Both the position numbers and the translations under genes were made by a program. From Adiantum capillus-veneris (lineage: Eukaryota > Streptophyta > Polypodiopsida > Polypodiales > Pteridaceae), in the NCBI GenBank assembly GCA_014529385.2, contig CM043946.1, positions 19,892,077 through 19,956,076 on the forward strand: a DNA stretch of 64,000 nucleotides. The letters run 5' to 3'. Below are positions 22,222 through 33,413 of the stretch, piece by piece (the stretch's first letter is position 1; each line of letters opens with the position of its first letter). A model generated the notes under the pieces. The model worked only from the letters and a program-made list of their open reading frames with translations, had not been told where the DNA came from and ran no database searches.

Positions 22222-24903
22222 TGAGGCGGTCCGGGGCGGGCAACAAGAAGAGCAACCTCTAGACACCCTTCAAGGCTCCCGTGCTGCTCAATGGGGCTGG
22301 GGCACAACACAACACAAACCAAAACAACAAACCCACAGCCAAATCCCAACTACACAAGGGGCACCACCTAGTTTAAGAGCGAACTAGGACGCAAAAGAGG
22401 AGAATCGTTAGAGCAACCCACAAACAAGCAAGGAATTTACACTAACCCTAACACCAATGGAACACTCTCACACACTAAAACACGAGAGAGGGAGAGAGAG
22501 AGAGAGAGGGAGAGGGAGAGAGATAGTGCTCGGGCTGCTTTGAAACGTATCGGCAATGATCAAGCAAACACAACTATATATTTAAGAAAGAGAGAGAAAG
22601 GGGGAGGGGGTGCTTGTTGCATTAATACCTTCTTACAAATCTGTTATGACAAATCAAAGTGAGATTAGTATTTGTTCAACATAGCTTGCGTAAATTTCAC
22701 CACAACACATCACAAGAAAAGCCACCCCAATCACTGTCTTAAGGCCAGGGGAGTCCTCTCCACCCTGTCGCCCTCTTACAGTATGTGGGATTTATGGCTA
22801 GATTGATGACAACACCAGAGACAAGCTATCAAGAACTTAACAAAAAACACCAAGACACTTACGCATCATTGTTGTCCATTACTTCACGTTGGAAGGGAGA
22901 CAAAGTATCCAAGCTTAGTCCAAATCCACCCTCCTTGATTCAGCAAATGTTGGGCTTACACTAGTAGGAGAAATGATAGATTTCCTACTCTCAATTGAAT
23001 GATCACTCTCTCTCTTACAATGGCATAGAGTTCCCTTGCTCATCCCCTATTACAACACATGCACGTGCATAAGACAATGAGCTTCCACTCAAGAGCTCCT
23101 TCTAGAGAGGTTGAGCTTGGCTTCTCAAGCTATAGCATAGTGCTCTTGCTTATGGCTCCCCCCTTTTGTGCTAGCTACACCCTCCTTTTATAGCAATTTT
23201 GAAGGCTAGGGTTACTCCTCTAACCATGGTTGGGTTAGATTTTCAGCAATTTATCTAATTTCTTTTGCTTGGAATTATCAAGAAGTTGGTGGGGAAAGAG
23301 AGAGGAGAGAAATGGAGGTGATAGGACTTTTCATAGTGGGTTAGTGTTAGTATAGTTAGTATTAATTTACAAATGGAATTGGATATTTACAATGGGAGTA
23401 TCCATGTAGGATACAAATAAGGAAGAAAAACTCTTAAGAGGTAAGAAAAGGTGGATTTCTTACAAGGTTGATGCTCCAAGTGTCTTGAGTAGGGCCAATT
23501 TTGACGCTTGTTGACGGTCCACTAGCTTTGACGGTACATTTTTTCTCCACTCTTGACCTTCCTTGAGAGACAAGGTAATTGAAGCTGAGTAATCAACCAC
23601 CATGATGCTGTCTTTTAAGAGAAGAGGCTGAATTTTGCGGTTTTTTTGATAGATATGGGTAATTTGGAGGAGGAAAAATGAGACTAGGTGGTCAATTTTG
23701 GAATGAAATTGTGTGTGGGAGGTATGAGTTCACCATGGTTTCTCTTATTCTTCAAGGTTGAGGAGAAGGTGAGTAGGGTGCAGAGAGGAGTGGTGAGAGA
23801 GGTGGGGATGATGAGTGGAGAAGTGTGTGTGAAAGAGGAAAATGATAAAGTGGAAGAGAAAGTGTGGCTGCATAGCATGGGAAAACTGGGGTCCACTAAT
23901 AAAATCATAGCTCACAGCTCGTAGCTCAAAAAAATATGAAAAAATTTGAGGCAAAAGTTCAGCCCACGAGCTACAACTTTTGTTTGTATGACCTTTTCAA
24001 ATTCGGAGAGCAAGTGAACTTTAAAAATTCAGCAAAACCGACCGTTTTTTTCCACTGCACAAGGTCCTTGTGGGGTCCTTCTTTGGATGATTCTTTTGAA
24101 TACCTCCAAGAGTGAGCCCTCCATAGTGCATGTATGCATGCCACCTACCCTTGACCTTATTTGGTAGGTCTATAATTGAAGATATTGTTGAGATTATGAT
24201 ATAAGTGAATAGTACAACTAAGGAAATCAAATATTGAGGGGTCTAAAAAATATGTACATGTCAAATATAAATAATATAAGTGGAAAAAATATAAAGGGTT
24301 CAAAAGATATCTCTCTCATTATGAGGCTACCATAAAAAGATAAATATTCTTGGTGTTCTAATTTTTTAGAAAAAAAACAAAGTAGAAGTAGGAAGGGAAA
24401 AATCACAATAGTGAAAAAATATACACATAAAAAAAACTAGTTTTTTTGGATTGGGGTGGAGTTACACCAAATATAAGAGAAGCTTACATGAAAATATTTC
24501 TATATGGAATAAAGAGTATGAAAAATGGTAAGAAAAATTGTGGTAATAGTGAGGCAATGTACAGAGCATAAATAACACACACCTCGGTAGAAATATTTAA
24601 ATAAATACCAAAATAATTATGAAAAAATCTTTTATTTAAGCCCTATATACAAAGAAATATTTACATACGCATGGGCCATAATATACTTATATTTTTTATT
24701 TTTATTTTTTTAATTTTTTTTTGGCTCAACTAGCCCAATGACTAGCTAATTGAGGGTTTTTTTAAGAAGATATGGGAAAAGTCCCGTGACTCACGGACGC
24801 CTATGTACAGTGAAATGGTAGGGATAGCCACAGTGTTTGGGTGATTTTGGTAGGGTGAGGTAACTCACTGTGGCTATTACAAAGAGCCGAAAAACGGCTA
24901 TCA
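22222..24903 (-). repeat. T1 5' LTR
   Basis: 2,682 bases, partner of 12574-15258, with the same ends and only scattered substitutions and small indels. In minus-strand orientation it is the promoter-bearing LTR, followed by the PBS at 22218. I see no gene in it. Confidence 0.95.
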
Positions 24904-24907
24904 CTAG

Positions 24908-25180
24908 GATTCATCTTGTATCTTTGTTGTACAACTGGAATTTACCTGTTTTTAAATTTATTTAGTGTTGATAGAAGCTAGCATCTACTCCTTTCATATG
25001 TATGTATTTCATGCAAAAAAATCTTTGAATTCTAACAACAATTCTTTCAGTTTCAATTTAAATTCCTCATCCATATCGTCTGATAACTTCACTGTTTGTG
25101 GTTCCTTCTGGGTGTTCAGGTCCAGTTCCCGTAGTTCATCCTAAGTCACTCTAGCAGTTCTCTCCATTTGATGTCCAAAG
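24908..25180 (-). pseudogene. host gypsy RT N-terminal fragment between T1 and T2
   Basis: Minus-strand translation gives DLNTQKEPQTVKLSDD, then FKLKLKELLLEFKDFFA. After a frame change it gives MKGVDASFYQH and INLKTGKFQLYNKDTR. This is the linker before gypsy RT (the usual pattern is an acidic helix, FAW, MKGLDP.FYQH, then INLK). It joins the RT body left of T1 and the protease side right of T2, which proves the nesting. Bases 24904-24907 and 25176-25180 are the flanking target sites of T1 and T2. Confidence 0.8.
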
Positions 25181-25779
25181 TGATAGCGGTAAAAAGAGCA
25201 GTGCAATCGGGTGGCCTCTGTACTCGTGCACACTCCACAAACCACGCCTCATGCAAACAAGCAAAGAACAAAACAAAGGGGGCACCACCCTAAATTAAGA
25301 GGTTTAGGGACCTCACACATAGTGCACATAGGCAAGTGAGACTTCTGGCATTATGATGGCATCAAAACATATGGCAAAACACATAGAAACGAAGCTTAGG
25401 GACCTTATGTAGCATATATATACACAAGACATCAGCTTAACAATACAACGGTATCTGATCATACATAACAAGGATATAGAGAAGCAAGCCAAGGATGGCA
25501 TAATCCCTTGTCAAAAACAATCAACCCAGCAAGTAGGTATGATCCTACTAGCAACACATCAATACCTTAGAGAATGATGGCGAGGATGGTGGCCATGGAG
25601 CATGAGAGAAGACTCCTTATTTAGGTTTTAGGGCTAGTAATGTAGCATACTAGAGGGAGAGAGAGAGAGAGGGAGAGAGAGTAGAGCTCCATCCATAGCT
25701 CCTCGTTGTGAGCAATGTCGTCATAGCTTCATTGCTTGGTGAAGTGGGTGAAGTGTTGGTTTTGAGTGAGAGAAGGCCT

Positions 25780-25790
25780 CCTTATATAGG
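25780..25790 (-). promoter_or_regulatory. TATA box of the T2 LTR
   Basis: In element sense CCTATATAAGG. The copy in the 5' LTR is at about 34269-34279. A CT-rich (element sense) tract lies about 95 bases downstream, in the transcribed part. Confidence 0.6.
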
Positions 25791-26282
25791 TTTCTGAGAG
25801 GGTTTAGGATTAGGGATAAACATGCTTAAATCCGCTGATTGGGGTTACTTTTTGCTTAGGGTGATCAACAGATTGAGGTCACCTGATATGTCACCATCAA
25901 GATATTCTCTAGAGTGATGTGAGAGGGGAGGGTAAATGATGATTTTTCTGATTGTGACACATGGGGATAAGGCCTTGACCAGCATTTAAGAGCAGGTAAG
26001 GTGGCTGGTTAAACTGGAGGTTCTGCACATGTCAGGGGGGGACTTGCGGGGGGGAGGTGGCAGCTGGGTCCTCCTGAATATCAAATTCTTGAAAAATCCT
26101 CAACCATGGCTTCTTTTGACATGTGTTCTTTGAAAAAATCAGCATGTCTCTTTTCAACTCAAAAGTCTTTATCCCTGTTGACTCACCTTTACCATAAGAT
26201 TTTCCCCTTTTCTCCTCCTGTAACTGCATTGTTGATGCCCAATCACTGCTTCTAGTAACAGTGAACTGTTACCTACCAAATA

Positions 26283-26408
26283 CTTATGGTGCAGTAAAAA
26301 ATATTTACCATGAGTAAAAAAAGTTACTGTAGGTAAAAAGTGATTTGTATTTACCATGTAGGTGAAAAATATTTACTGTAGGTAAAAAATATTTACTATC
26401 GGTAAAAA
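26283..26408. repeat. cluster of GTAAAAAATATTTAC-like short repeats in the T2 LTR
   Basis: Degenerate copies of a 15-base near-palindrome, GTAAAAAATATTTAC, spaced about 20-30 bases apart. The partner cluster in the other LTR (about 34783-34914) has one extra 20-base unit, which accounts for the 20-base length difference between the two LTRs. Confidence 0.75.
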
Positions 26409-26694
26409 AGTGAAAACGGAGTATGCTGTGCTGTGAGTCCACACGAACATCCTCGTGTAAATTTCACTAGAAATTCACACCTAGAATGGGCTATTCTGTA
26501 AGATATAGATTGTAGGCATGCATAAGAGCTCGTTCCCACGTATCTTCTGTCCATGGCACTTTTTACTCTTTGGTGCTTATGAAGTAGATTTTTCTTCTCT
26601 TTCGAGATCCCTTGGACTAGAGTATCTTCATCTCCCCAACAACTGACTGTGCCTTTATTGCATCTTCAGAAGGGGTCCTAAAAACCATGCATCA

Positions 26695-26738
26695 TATAGC
26701 CCTCCCCCTTAAGCTAGAGGTATTTGATGCCTCTAGCT
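26695..26738 (-). other. T2 polypurine tract with abutting stem-loop
   Basis: In element sense a perfect 9-bp stem, AGCTAGAGG with CCTCTAGCT, encloses the 9-base loop CATCAAATA. It overlaps a purine run (AAGGGGGAGGG, then CTATA) ending at the LTR start. Confidence 0.8.
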
Positions 26739-26941
26739 GTAGGTTGTGCTACAATAGGGTTCTCTTGAATACTTACCCACCTGGTACCAATTGAATTTGC
26801 CATGTTACTGCTTTCTTGGCTGATGCACCCTGTTAAGTCCTTTCTGATGAATAATTGTATCCATCCATGACTAACAACTGGTCTCCTAGACCCTTGAAAG
26901 CCATACCCCATCCATTGTCAATATCCGCTTTCACTGGTAGC

Positions 26942-27056
26942 ATTCTCTTTTTTTCTTTTTTTCTTCTCTTTTTTTTTTGTCTTCTCTTTTTTTTTCTTTT
27001 TTTCTTTTTTTCTTTTCTTTTTCTTTTTTTTGTCTTCTCTTTTTTTTTTTTTTTGA
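26942..27056. repeat. long polypyrimidine/polypurine tract in T2
   Basis: About 115 bases of almost pure T and C on the plus strand (G and A in element sense), between the integrase end (27082) and the PPT. The lysine/arginine/glutamate ORFs across it are artefacts of base composition. Confidence 0.85.
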
Positions 27057-27081
27057 AACGACTATGTACATGATTGTTACC

Positions 27082-28735
27082 TTAGTTGGAGCTCGAATAT
27101 GATGAGCTCTCCTCCGAACCATCCTTAGCATTGATTTCACCAGCATATGGCTGTGAAAGACGACATTGGTAGGCCTTCAATCGCCAACCATTTACCGGGG
27201 TCTGATGTACCTTACCATCTAGGTCACCTAGTTGGTAACTACCATTTGAGAACCTCTGTATCACTACAAAAGGGCCTTCTCACTTAAGCAAGAACTTACC
27301 ATCCTTCCTGCGATCAAAGCGATTGTCGTATTTGAGCACTAAAGAACCTTCCTTGATACCCTTCTTGACAAGGTTGCGATTGAACTTCTTTCGTTTCTTC
27401 TCTACCTGGGCTGCATAGTACTTCACTGCTGACTCTCGATCTAGCCCTAACCTCTCCAAATCGATGATTCTTCCTTCCACCTGCTTCTCTTGACTATCCT
27501 CTTGATGTGCTTTTAGAACTCGGAGGCTCGCTAGCTCCACTTCTATAGGCAATACTGCCTCTTGCCCGTAAACCAAGTGAAAAGGTGTATACCCCAAGGA
27601 TGTTTTAAAGGATGTTCTGTAGGCCCAAAGTGCTGCATCTAGGTGTTTGTCCCATGCCTTAGGATGTAAATGCACTTGCTTAGTGATGATTTTACATATA
27701 AGACCATTTACCTTTTCCACAAGACCATTGCACTGAGGGTAGTATGGTGTAGAGTGCCTGCGCTTGATTTTTAACTTGCTCATCAATTGCCCGACTAAAT
27801 CAGCTCGAAATCCCGGTCCCCTATCCGAGAGAATCTCCAAAGGTGTGCCAAAAAGGCAACAAAGGCATTCAAAAATGAAATCACTCACGTCCTTGGCTGT
27901 GATGCGCTTTGTGGGACGAGCTTCTGCCCATCTGGTCATGTACTCCACCCCCATAATGATGTATTCCTTCCCTGATTGAGTGCAAGGTAGTGGCCCTATT
28001 GCATCTATCCCCCATTTTTCAAATGGCCCATAGGTTTTGATTGGATGCTGATTTTCATGGGGAAGACGCCTTGGTCCAGCTTTTTGGCAAACCTCACATG
28101 TGCGGCACCAATGTTGTACATCTCGATGGAGGCTTGGCCACGTGAACCCTGCTTGTAAAATCTTTCTGCTAGTAATCTCTTGTGCAAAGTGGCCACCACA
28201 CACACCTTCATGACAACTAAACAAAATATCCTTTATCTCTTGGGATGCAGGAACTCTCCTTAAGACAGCATCTTTCCCTCTACAATACAAGTCCTCATTC
28301 ACTAAGCTATAGCTGGTAGCCTTTTTTGCCAACCACCTACGTTCACTTTTACTCATACTAGAGGGTGCTTCACAATGCTCAAGAAAGTAAAGTAAATCAT
28401 GCAGCTCCTCCTTTCCCTGGTATAAAGGACTTTTCACAAGGATAGCACCTACTATGAGAGTTTGTAGTTCTTCACTTGCTAAGGCATCTGCTTCTCGATT
28501 TTGATCTCTAGGTACAAAGTGCACTCGAACTTCTTTAAAACCCTTCAACAAGGCCTTTGCTTCCCTCATCTTAACAGACAATTTGTCATTTTTACAGGCC
28601 CATACACCAACCATTTGCTTAACAATCAACATGGAGTCACCAAAAACATTTAGCTTTGTGATGCCCTGAGAAAGACAACATTGCAACCCTAAAACAAGGG
28701 CATGGTACTCTGCCTCATTGTTAGAATGAACCTCT
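27082..28735 (-). pseudogene. T2 aRNH C-terminal half and integrase
   Basis: 28686-27280 is a 468-codon frame. It starts in the second RNase H (GITKLNVFGDSMLIVKQMVG; VHFVPRDQNREADALA) and continues into integrase. H2C2 is HEGVCGGHFAQE with CRTCEVC. The core has WGIDAIGPLPC, EILSDRGPGFRADLV and YPQCNGLVEKVNGL (D, D, E present). The C-terminus, KGIKEGSLVLKYDNRFDRR, is cut by TGA at 27280-27282 exactly where T1 has a Trp in RWQGPY. The same frame then resumes 27264-27082 (SNGSYQLGDLDGKVHQTPVN) and ends. The break upstream is the 14-bp duplication near 28805. Confidence 0.9.
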
Positions 28736-28787
28736 TTTAGATGAAACCCTTTTGGAAAGATCTTCTCCTTCTCTGGACCTAATATTA

Positions 28788-31590
28788 CTATGCCTGCTGA
28801 TGCCTTGTCTTTGGTCCTTTGTCTTTGGTCCTCTTGTAAGCCCCATCAAAATACAGACTGTGTGCTCCCAGTAGAACTTCAGGCTCCGGGATAGGCGATA
28901 CCTTACTAGGTGCCTCTTTCTTGGCCTTCTCATAACACCTTTGTGTGAGGACATCTGCCAAACAAGCACGGGTGGAATCCTCTACTTGTAGTGTGTAGTC
29001 AAACTCTTGAAGCTGCACCACCCACTTTGCTATTCTTTGAGACAATTCCATGTGTTGTAGGGCATATGGAAAAACCTCCTCAGTTGTGATCACCACAAAT
29101 TGTCTCGGAAGTAAGTAAGCCCGAAACTTCTCCACTGCAAACTTAAGAGCTAGCACCAATTTCTCAGTTGCACTGAAACCCTTTTCAACAGCTGTCATCA
29201 CTCTACTAGAGAAGTAGACTGGTCTCATGAGAGATGTCTTTGGGTCTTTTTGCATCAAGACAGCTCCTAGAGCTTCTGGACTTACACTAGGATTTACATA
29301 GAATAATTCACCCCATGTGGGTTGTAGGACGACAGGCAATGAACTCAAAATGGTTTTAACTTCTTGAAAGCACCTTTCACCCTCCTCACTCCATGTCAAT
29401 GTAGTGTGTTTAGTGAGCTGCTGCAAAGGATAGATTGCCTGAGAAAGGAGATGTATGAATCGTCCCATGTAGCGAACCTTTTGAATGAAGGAGACTAGTT
29501 GCTTCACGTTTGAAGGAGTAGGTAAAGCTAACAATGTCTTTACCTTTTCAGGGTCAACCTCAATACCATCTTGAGACACAACATGGACTAGTAGAGTGAC
29601 CTTGCTCTCACCTATGTGGCACTTGTCTTTATTCAATTGCCCACCCAATTGGGCCAGACGGGTGAAACCTTCATCAACCTTGGACAGATGTACTTCCCTA
29701 GATCTGTAAATGCAAAAATAATCAATGAAGACTTGTATGGACTTACCAAAGTAAGGTTGAAACACCAAGTTCATAAACCTGTGGAAAGTAGCTGGGGCAT
29801 TAGTTAAACCAAAAGGCATAACTCTATAAGCAAAACACCCCCAAGGTGTTATGAAGGTAGTCTTTCTTTGGTCTTCATCTGCAATTCTGATTTGGAAGTA
29901 GCCTGAGTACCCATCACACACTGTGTACCTTTCATGACCAGCCACTTCATTTAGTATTTCATCTTGAAAAGGAAAAGGAAAATGGTCCCTTTTTGTGGCT
30001 ACGTTTAGAGGCTTGTAATCCACACATACCCTCCACTTCCCATGTTTCTTTGGTGCTACCACAACTGGAGACACCCACTCAGAATCTTCCACTGGGTAGA
30101 TAAATCCTGCCTTGAGTAATCTTTTTACTTCTTTTAAGAGTGCATCTTGTTGCACTAGCCCTAATATCCTTAGTCTTTGCACCAGTGGTTTGGCACCTTC
30201 CTTTAATTGGATATGGTGTTGGGTTACCGTTACTCCTTTAATGTGCTCGTAATCAGTCATAAAGAGGCCAGCATGCTTCTTTAGTACCTGCAAATAGGGT
30301 TCTCTCTCTTCTTCTAGTAGGTCCTTAGCTAGCATCTCCTCTAAGCCTGTGGCTTCTTCCTTGTTTAGAGAGTCTTGACCACCTTCTCCTTCTGGGTTTC
30401 GCAGTATTATACCCATGACTTCCAAAGAGCTAGCATCCTCCTCAGATGACTCATCCTCAGATGAAGAGCAACTGCTTGTGCTCCATTCATCCATAGAAGT
30501 CTCCATCTCTAGGTCTTGTTGTCTACCCTGCTTCATGTCATACACAATTTTTTGTTGCTTGCCACCTACCTTATGATTTGGTCGCAACTCAAGGGAACCT
30601 GTCTCCCAATCTTGCCTAGCTTTCATAGCCATAAGCCAAGGTCTTCCAAGGATTAGCGGATAGCCCTCCCCCTTAGTTGGGATCACATAAGCATCAATTG
30701 AGATTGCCACACCAAAAGCTGAAACCTTCACTCCATTAACCTTTCCCACACAAGCCACCCTTACATTATTTGCCATCTTAGCTTGTAAGGAAGTTTGCTC
30801 GTTTACTTCCAAACCCAACCTGTGCATTAATTTCTCTGTCATAACACAAATCTCGGCTCCACCATCTACGTACACATTGGAGACTCGCTGACTCTTAATC
30901 TCTGCATCAAAGACTGGCACGATATCCTTCATGCCTCTTGCACTAATAGACCCAACTGACTTTGCCTTAGCCCTCCTGGTGCTGACCATCTTAGACCAGG
31001 TTCTACGCATCTTTGGGGAAAGGTGGAGGAGTTGCTGCCATGAAATCTTTGGTCCTTGCTTACTCACATCTGCTACCAGGTCGTAAGGTATGGATCCTAC
31101 CCCAAGTGGAAAGTCTTCTACTCCTATGTGCCTCCTTGACCTAATCTTCCTTTTCTTGTCTCCTATCACTTGGGAGGAACCCTCATTCCCTTTATTCGGC
31201 TCTGAAGCTTCCATTTCATCAGTTCTTTGTCTCCTAACTCTCTTTATTGGCGTGGCAACAGCTTCCTCCATTTTTTCTTTCCCTTTATCCTTACCATTGT
31301 CAAGACTTATGACAGAGACAGCCCTGTCCTCCCCTCCCGATGGTAGTGGAGGGATCTCTGCTGGTGCTTGTGGTGGTGGAGGAGGGGGTCTCAATATTTG
31401 GATTGGTGGAGCCACGTGTGCATTTTGTCCATTTAGTGGCCTAGCTCGAGGAGGAGTGACTTGCTGGCGAGGAGGCCGTCTTTGATTACCATTTCCTTGA
31501 TAGCGTCGTGGATGGGGGCAATAATACATGCCGTGACCTACCTCTCCACAATTGTAGCAAATGTACTCACGTGCTTGCCTTTGTCCTTCT
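28788..31590 (-). pseudogene. T2 zinc knuckle, PR, RT and RNase H
   Basis: The knuckle CYNCGEVGHGMYYC (CX2CX4HX4C) lies at about 31515-31556, upstream of the first Met of the 913-codon frame. PR: VYVDGGAEICVMTEKLMHRL (DGG as in T1) and LILGRPWLM. RT: KKHGKWRVCVDYKPL and PFGLTNAPATFHRFM, but the catalytic box reads FIDYF (codon TAT at 29718-29720) where T1 has FIDDF, so RT should be dead. Classical RNase H follows. The start of aRNH, LYFDGAYKRTKDKG, is then broken by a 14-bp tandem duplication (28805-28831, unit TTGTCTTTGGTCC plus one base). Confidence 0.92.
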
Positions 31591-31676
31591 TGTCTATTTC
31601 GTTCATTTCCTGGCTGGGGAGCCCTTACACCTTGAACCAGATTGATGGACAGGCTCTCTAGTTGATTGGTGATTTT

Positions 31677-32309
31677 TTAAAGTAATTCTTGTTGAGAGGA
31701 CTCTTGGTCTGTTGCTCCTGTCCTTGCTACTATCCTTGCCGTAGGTTGAGCTAGCGGTGGAGGCTCCATCCCCCCTTGTAGTTGAGCTTGGAATTTTAAC
31801 TTCCTATCCTTCTCCCTTGCATAAGTCATAGCTTTATCAAAGGTATCTGGGAATTTACCTTTTACCTTTTCTCAAAGGATGGGGTAAAGCCCTGCCAGGA
31901 AACAGTCCTTCTTTAGGCATTCTGGCGCCCTTTCTCCTTCACCTAGTGATGCACACCATTTCTCCCACAGGTTGGAAAACTTTCCTTCATAGCTTCTATA
32001 GTCATTGGGTGATGTTTGGCGTAGCTCTAAAAGCTGTCTCCATATCTCCTCTGGAGGCTCATGGCGGCGAAATTCTTCGATGGAGGCCATCTTTAAGGAC
32101 TCCCAGTCTCTTCTTTCTTCAGGTGCCAAAGTTTGATACCATAATTTTGCACCTTCCCTCAAGACCAAAGGAAAGGCCCTTAACTTAGTAGCTTTGTCAT
32201 CCCTTCCCGATACCAGAAAGGCCATTTCCAAATTATCCAAAAAGTCTGGAGCAACCTCCCCAGGCTTACCATAAAAATTAGGGAAGGCCATAAGTGAGAG
32301 AGAAAACAA
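31677..32309 (-). pseudogene. T2 gag
   Basis: Capsid pattern: FPNFYGKPGEVAPDFLDNLE, FPLVLREGAKLWYQTLAPEE, then SLGEGERAPECLKKDCFLAG. A stop at 31872-31874 and another at 31677-31679 interrupt an otherwise single frame that runs on into the zinc knuckle and pol. T1 has the same gag-pol frame arrangement. The start is either the Met at 32309 or the one eight codons later (MAFPNF); I favour the second because the capsid similarity begins there. Confidence 0.85.
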
Positions 32310-32382
32310 TTACACAAACAGCTCCAATTTATTTTAAAATAGAGTATGGTAATTACAATTTGGAGCTTTAGCACAACTTAGC

Positions 32383-32622
32383 TCAAAATAGGATGAAGAT
32401 CGACACATCAAAGGAATGGTAATAGTCTAGTAAGGGTAGAATGACAGGATGAGGAGAGCGCAAGATTTCCTCAAGTCTCTCGGCTCCAAACAACAGGGCT
32501 ATTCTTTGCTGATAAAAGATTTTTCTATCAATACAAATATTCACGTGGATATGACGCACAAAATGGAAAGGAAACATGCGGGGATCATCATTCTCATTAT
32601 TGGCATCCATACTTACACACAA
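32383..32622 (-). CDS. T2 leader ORF A, 79 codons
   Basis: Single-copy homologue of the two A ORFs of T1. Shared blocks: MFPFHFVRHIHVNICIDRKI, FYQQRIALLFGAERLEEIL, SPHPVILPLLDY and the exact end FDVSIFILF-stop. It starts four bases after the stop of ORF B and ends about 75 bases before gag. In T1 the A ORFs lie before the B ORFs, so the module order is swapped. No known domain, signal peptide or clear membrane segment. Function unknown. Confidence 0.78.
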   Translation of the reverse strand: MCVSMDANNENDDPRMFPFHFVRHIHVNICIDRKIFYQQRIALLFGAERLEEILRSPHPVILPLLDYYHSFDVSIFILF

Positions 32623-32626
32623 GATC

Positions 32627-33211
32627 CTAGCTTAGTTGCACCACCTTGGGACCAATGAGCCTGATCAGCCACAGAAGGTCAGCACCTCGGATCACTTCGA
32701 CTCTTCCTGATGCATCTGTGAAGACGTAAGGAGTGATGGCAACACTTTGTACAATGCTGAGCCTTTTAGCAAGCAACAATTGGATGCTATTACCATAATC
32801 AGCATGACGAATGAAAGTGACACCATTAATGTGCAGCACATCATCAACTAAGATAGTTTCCTTAGATTGAGATAACTTCTTGAAAATTAGTAGCAAAGGT
32901 AGGGCAGGGAGGCTTTTCACCCGGTCTCCAAAGCACTTTGGACCATATCCAAAGTGATCTTCACGCGGACAGGAGGTTGGCTTGGGATTGGTGGTGTCTG
33001 GATTCACAAAGTGCACTGGGAGCACTCGCAGACGGGTGGCAATCTTGTAGGCAAGCCTTCGCCTCTTTGCTTCAGGAGGATTTAGGGGTGAGAGTCGTGG
33101 TTGCAAGTTGGAGGTTGAAGTTGGTTGCTCACTAGCCTTTTTCTTGCCTGTAGTGGTCATGTAATCCCTTATTAATGAGATTAAGCCAAATGTTACCTTA
33201 CGCTTGAGCAC
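32627..33211 (-). CDS. T2 leader ORF B, 194 codons
   Basis: The C-terminal 95 residues align with B1/B2 of T1: SLPALPLLLIFKKLSQSKET, VLHINGVTFI, YGNSIQLLLAKRLSIVQSV and VFTDASGRVEV. The first 100 residues are new: basic and proline-rich, with a candidate nuclear signal EAKRRRLAYK and PREDHFGYGPKCFGDRVKSL. The likely start is the internal MTTTGKKK about 16 codons in, or the Met at 33211. It overlaps the end of ORF D by 14 bases and stops four bases before ORF A. Unknown function; possible F-box-like start in the conserved part, unproven. Confidence 0.72.
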   Translation of the reverse strand: MLKRKVTFGLISLIRDYMTTTGKKKASEQPTSTSNLQPRLSPLNPPEAKRRRLAYKIATRLRVLPVHFVNPDTTNPKPTSCPREDHFGYGPKCFGDRVKSLPALPLLLIFKKLSQSKETILVDDVLHINGVTFIRHADYGNSIQLLLAKRLSIVQSVAITPYVFTDASGRVEVIRGADLLWLIRLIGPKVVQLS

Positions 33212-33413
33212 GCGCTGCGGCCTTGGGCCACTTAGGTGTAGAGGTGATCTTTCTCCTCTTAGTCGGCTCCTCAGGAAAGAGAGGTCTGGTGATGCTTTCT
33301 CTCCCCTTAATGTGTGTCACAGTACCTTCGTGTATGTTGATGTAGAATATTTCAAGCTCGTGTGCGTTGGAGGTTTCTGGAGCACTCATAGGTTGAGAGG
33401 AGAGGTATATCAA
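33198..33413 (-). CDS. T2 leader ORF D, 71 codons
   Basis: A short frame with ELEIFYINIHEGTVTHIKGR and a basic PTKRRKITSTPKWPKAAAR tail that could be a nuclear signal. It overlaps ORF C by four bases at its start and ORF B by 14 bases at its end. Such tight overlap between ORFs in different frames suggests a compact coding leader. I see no homologue in T1, so support is weaker than for A, B and C. Confidence 0.45.
   Translation of the reverse strand: MIYLSSQPMSAPETSNAHELEIFYINIHEGTVTHIKGRESITRPLFPEEPTKRRKITSTPKWPKAAARAQA

Larger units (their letters stand above)
12574..24903 (-). mobile_element. T1: Tat-like Ty3/gypsy retrotransposon, 12.3 kb
   Basis: A complete element: two near-identical LTRs of about 2.68 kb, a PBS at 22202-22218, a PPT at 15259-15274 and flanking CTAG duplications. 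In minus-strand order it encodes ORF A1, A2, B1, B2, gag, zinc knuckle, PR, RT, RNase H, aRNH-type RNase H and integrase. The second RNase H places it in the Tat lineage. LTRs differ only at scattered positions, so it inserted recently. Coding damage is light: one gag frameshift, two in-frame stops (19844 and 18329) and a frameshift in B2. It lies inside the RT of the host gypsy. Confidence 0.93.
25181..26694 (-). repeat. T2 3' LTR
   Basis: 1,514 bases, plus-strand ends TGATAGCGG and CCATGCATCA. It matches 33668-35201. It contains a GA-rich run (about 25652-25690), a TATA box (25780-25790) and a short-repeat cluster (about 26283-26408). I see no gene in it. Confidence 0.95.

Noticed and set aside
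26855-27146. ORFs rich in F/L (plus) or K/R/E (minus)
   Set aside because: They translate a polypyrimidine/polypurine tract; base composition explains them.
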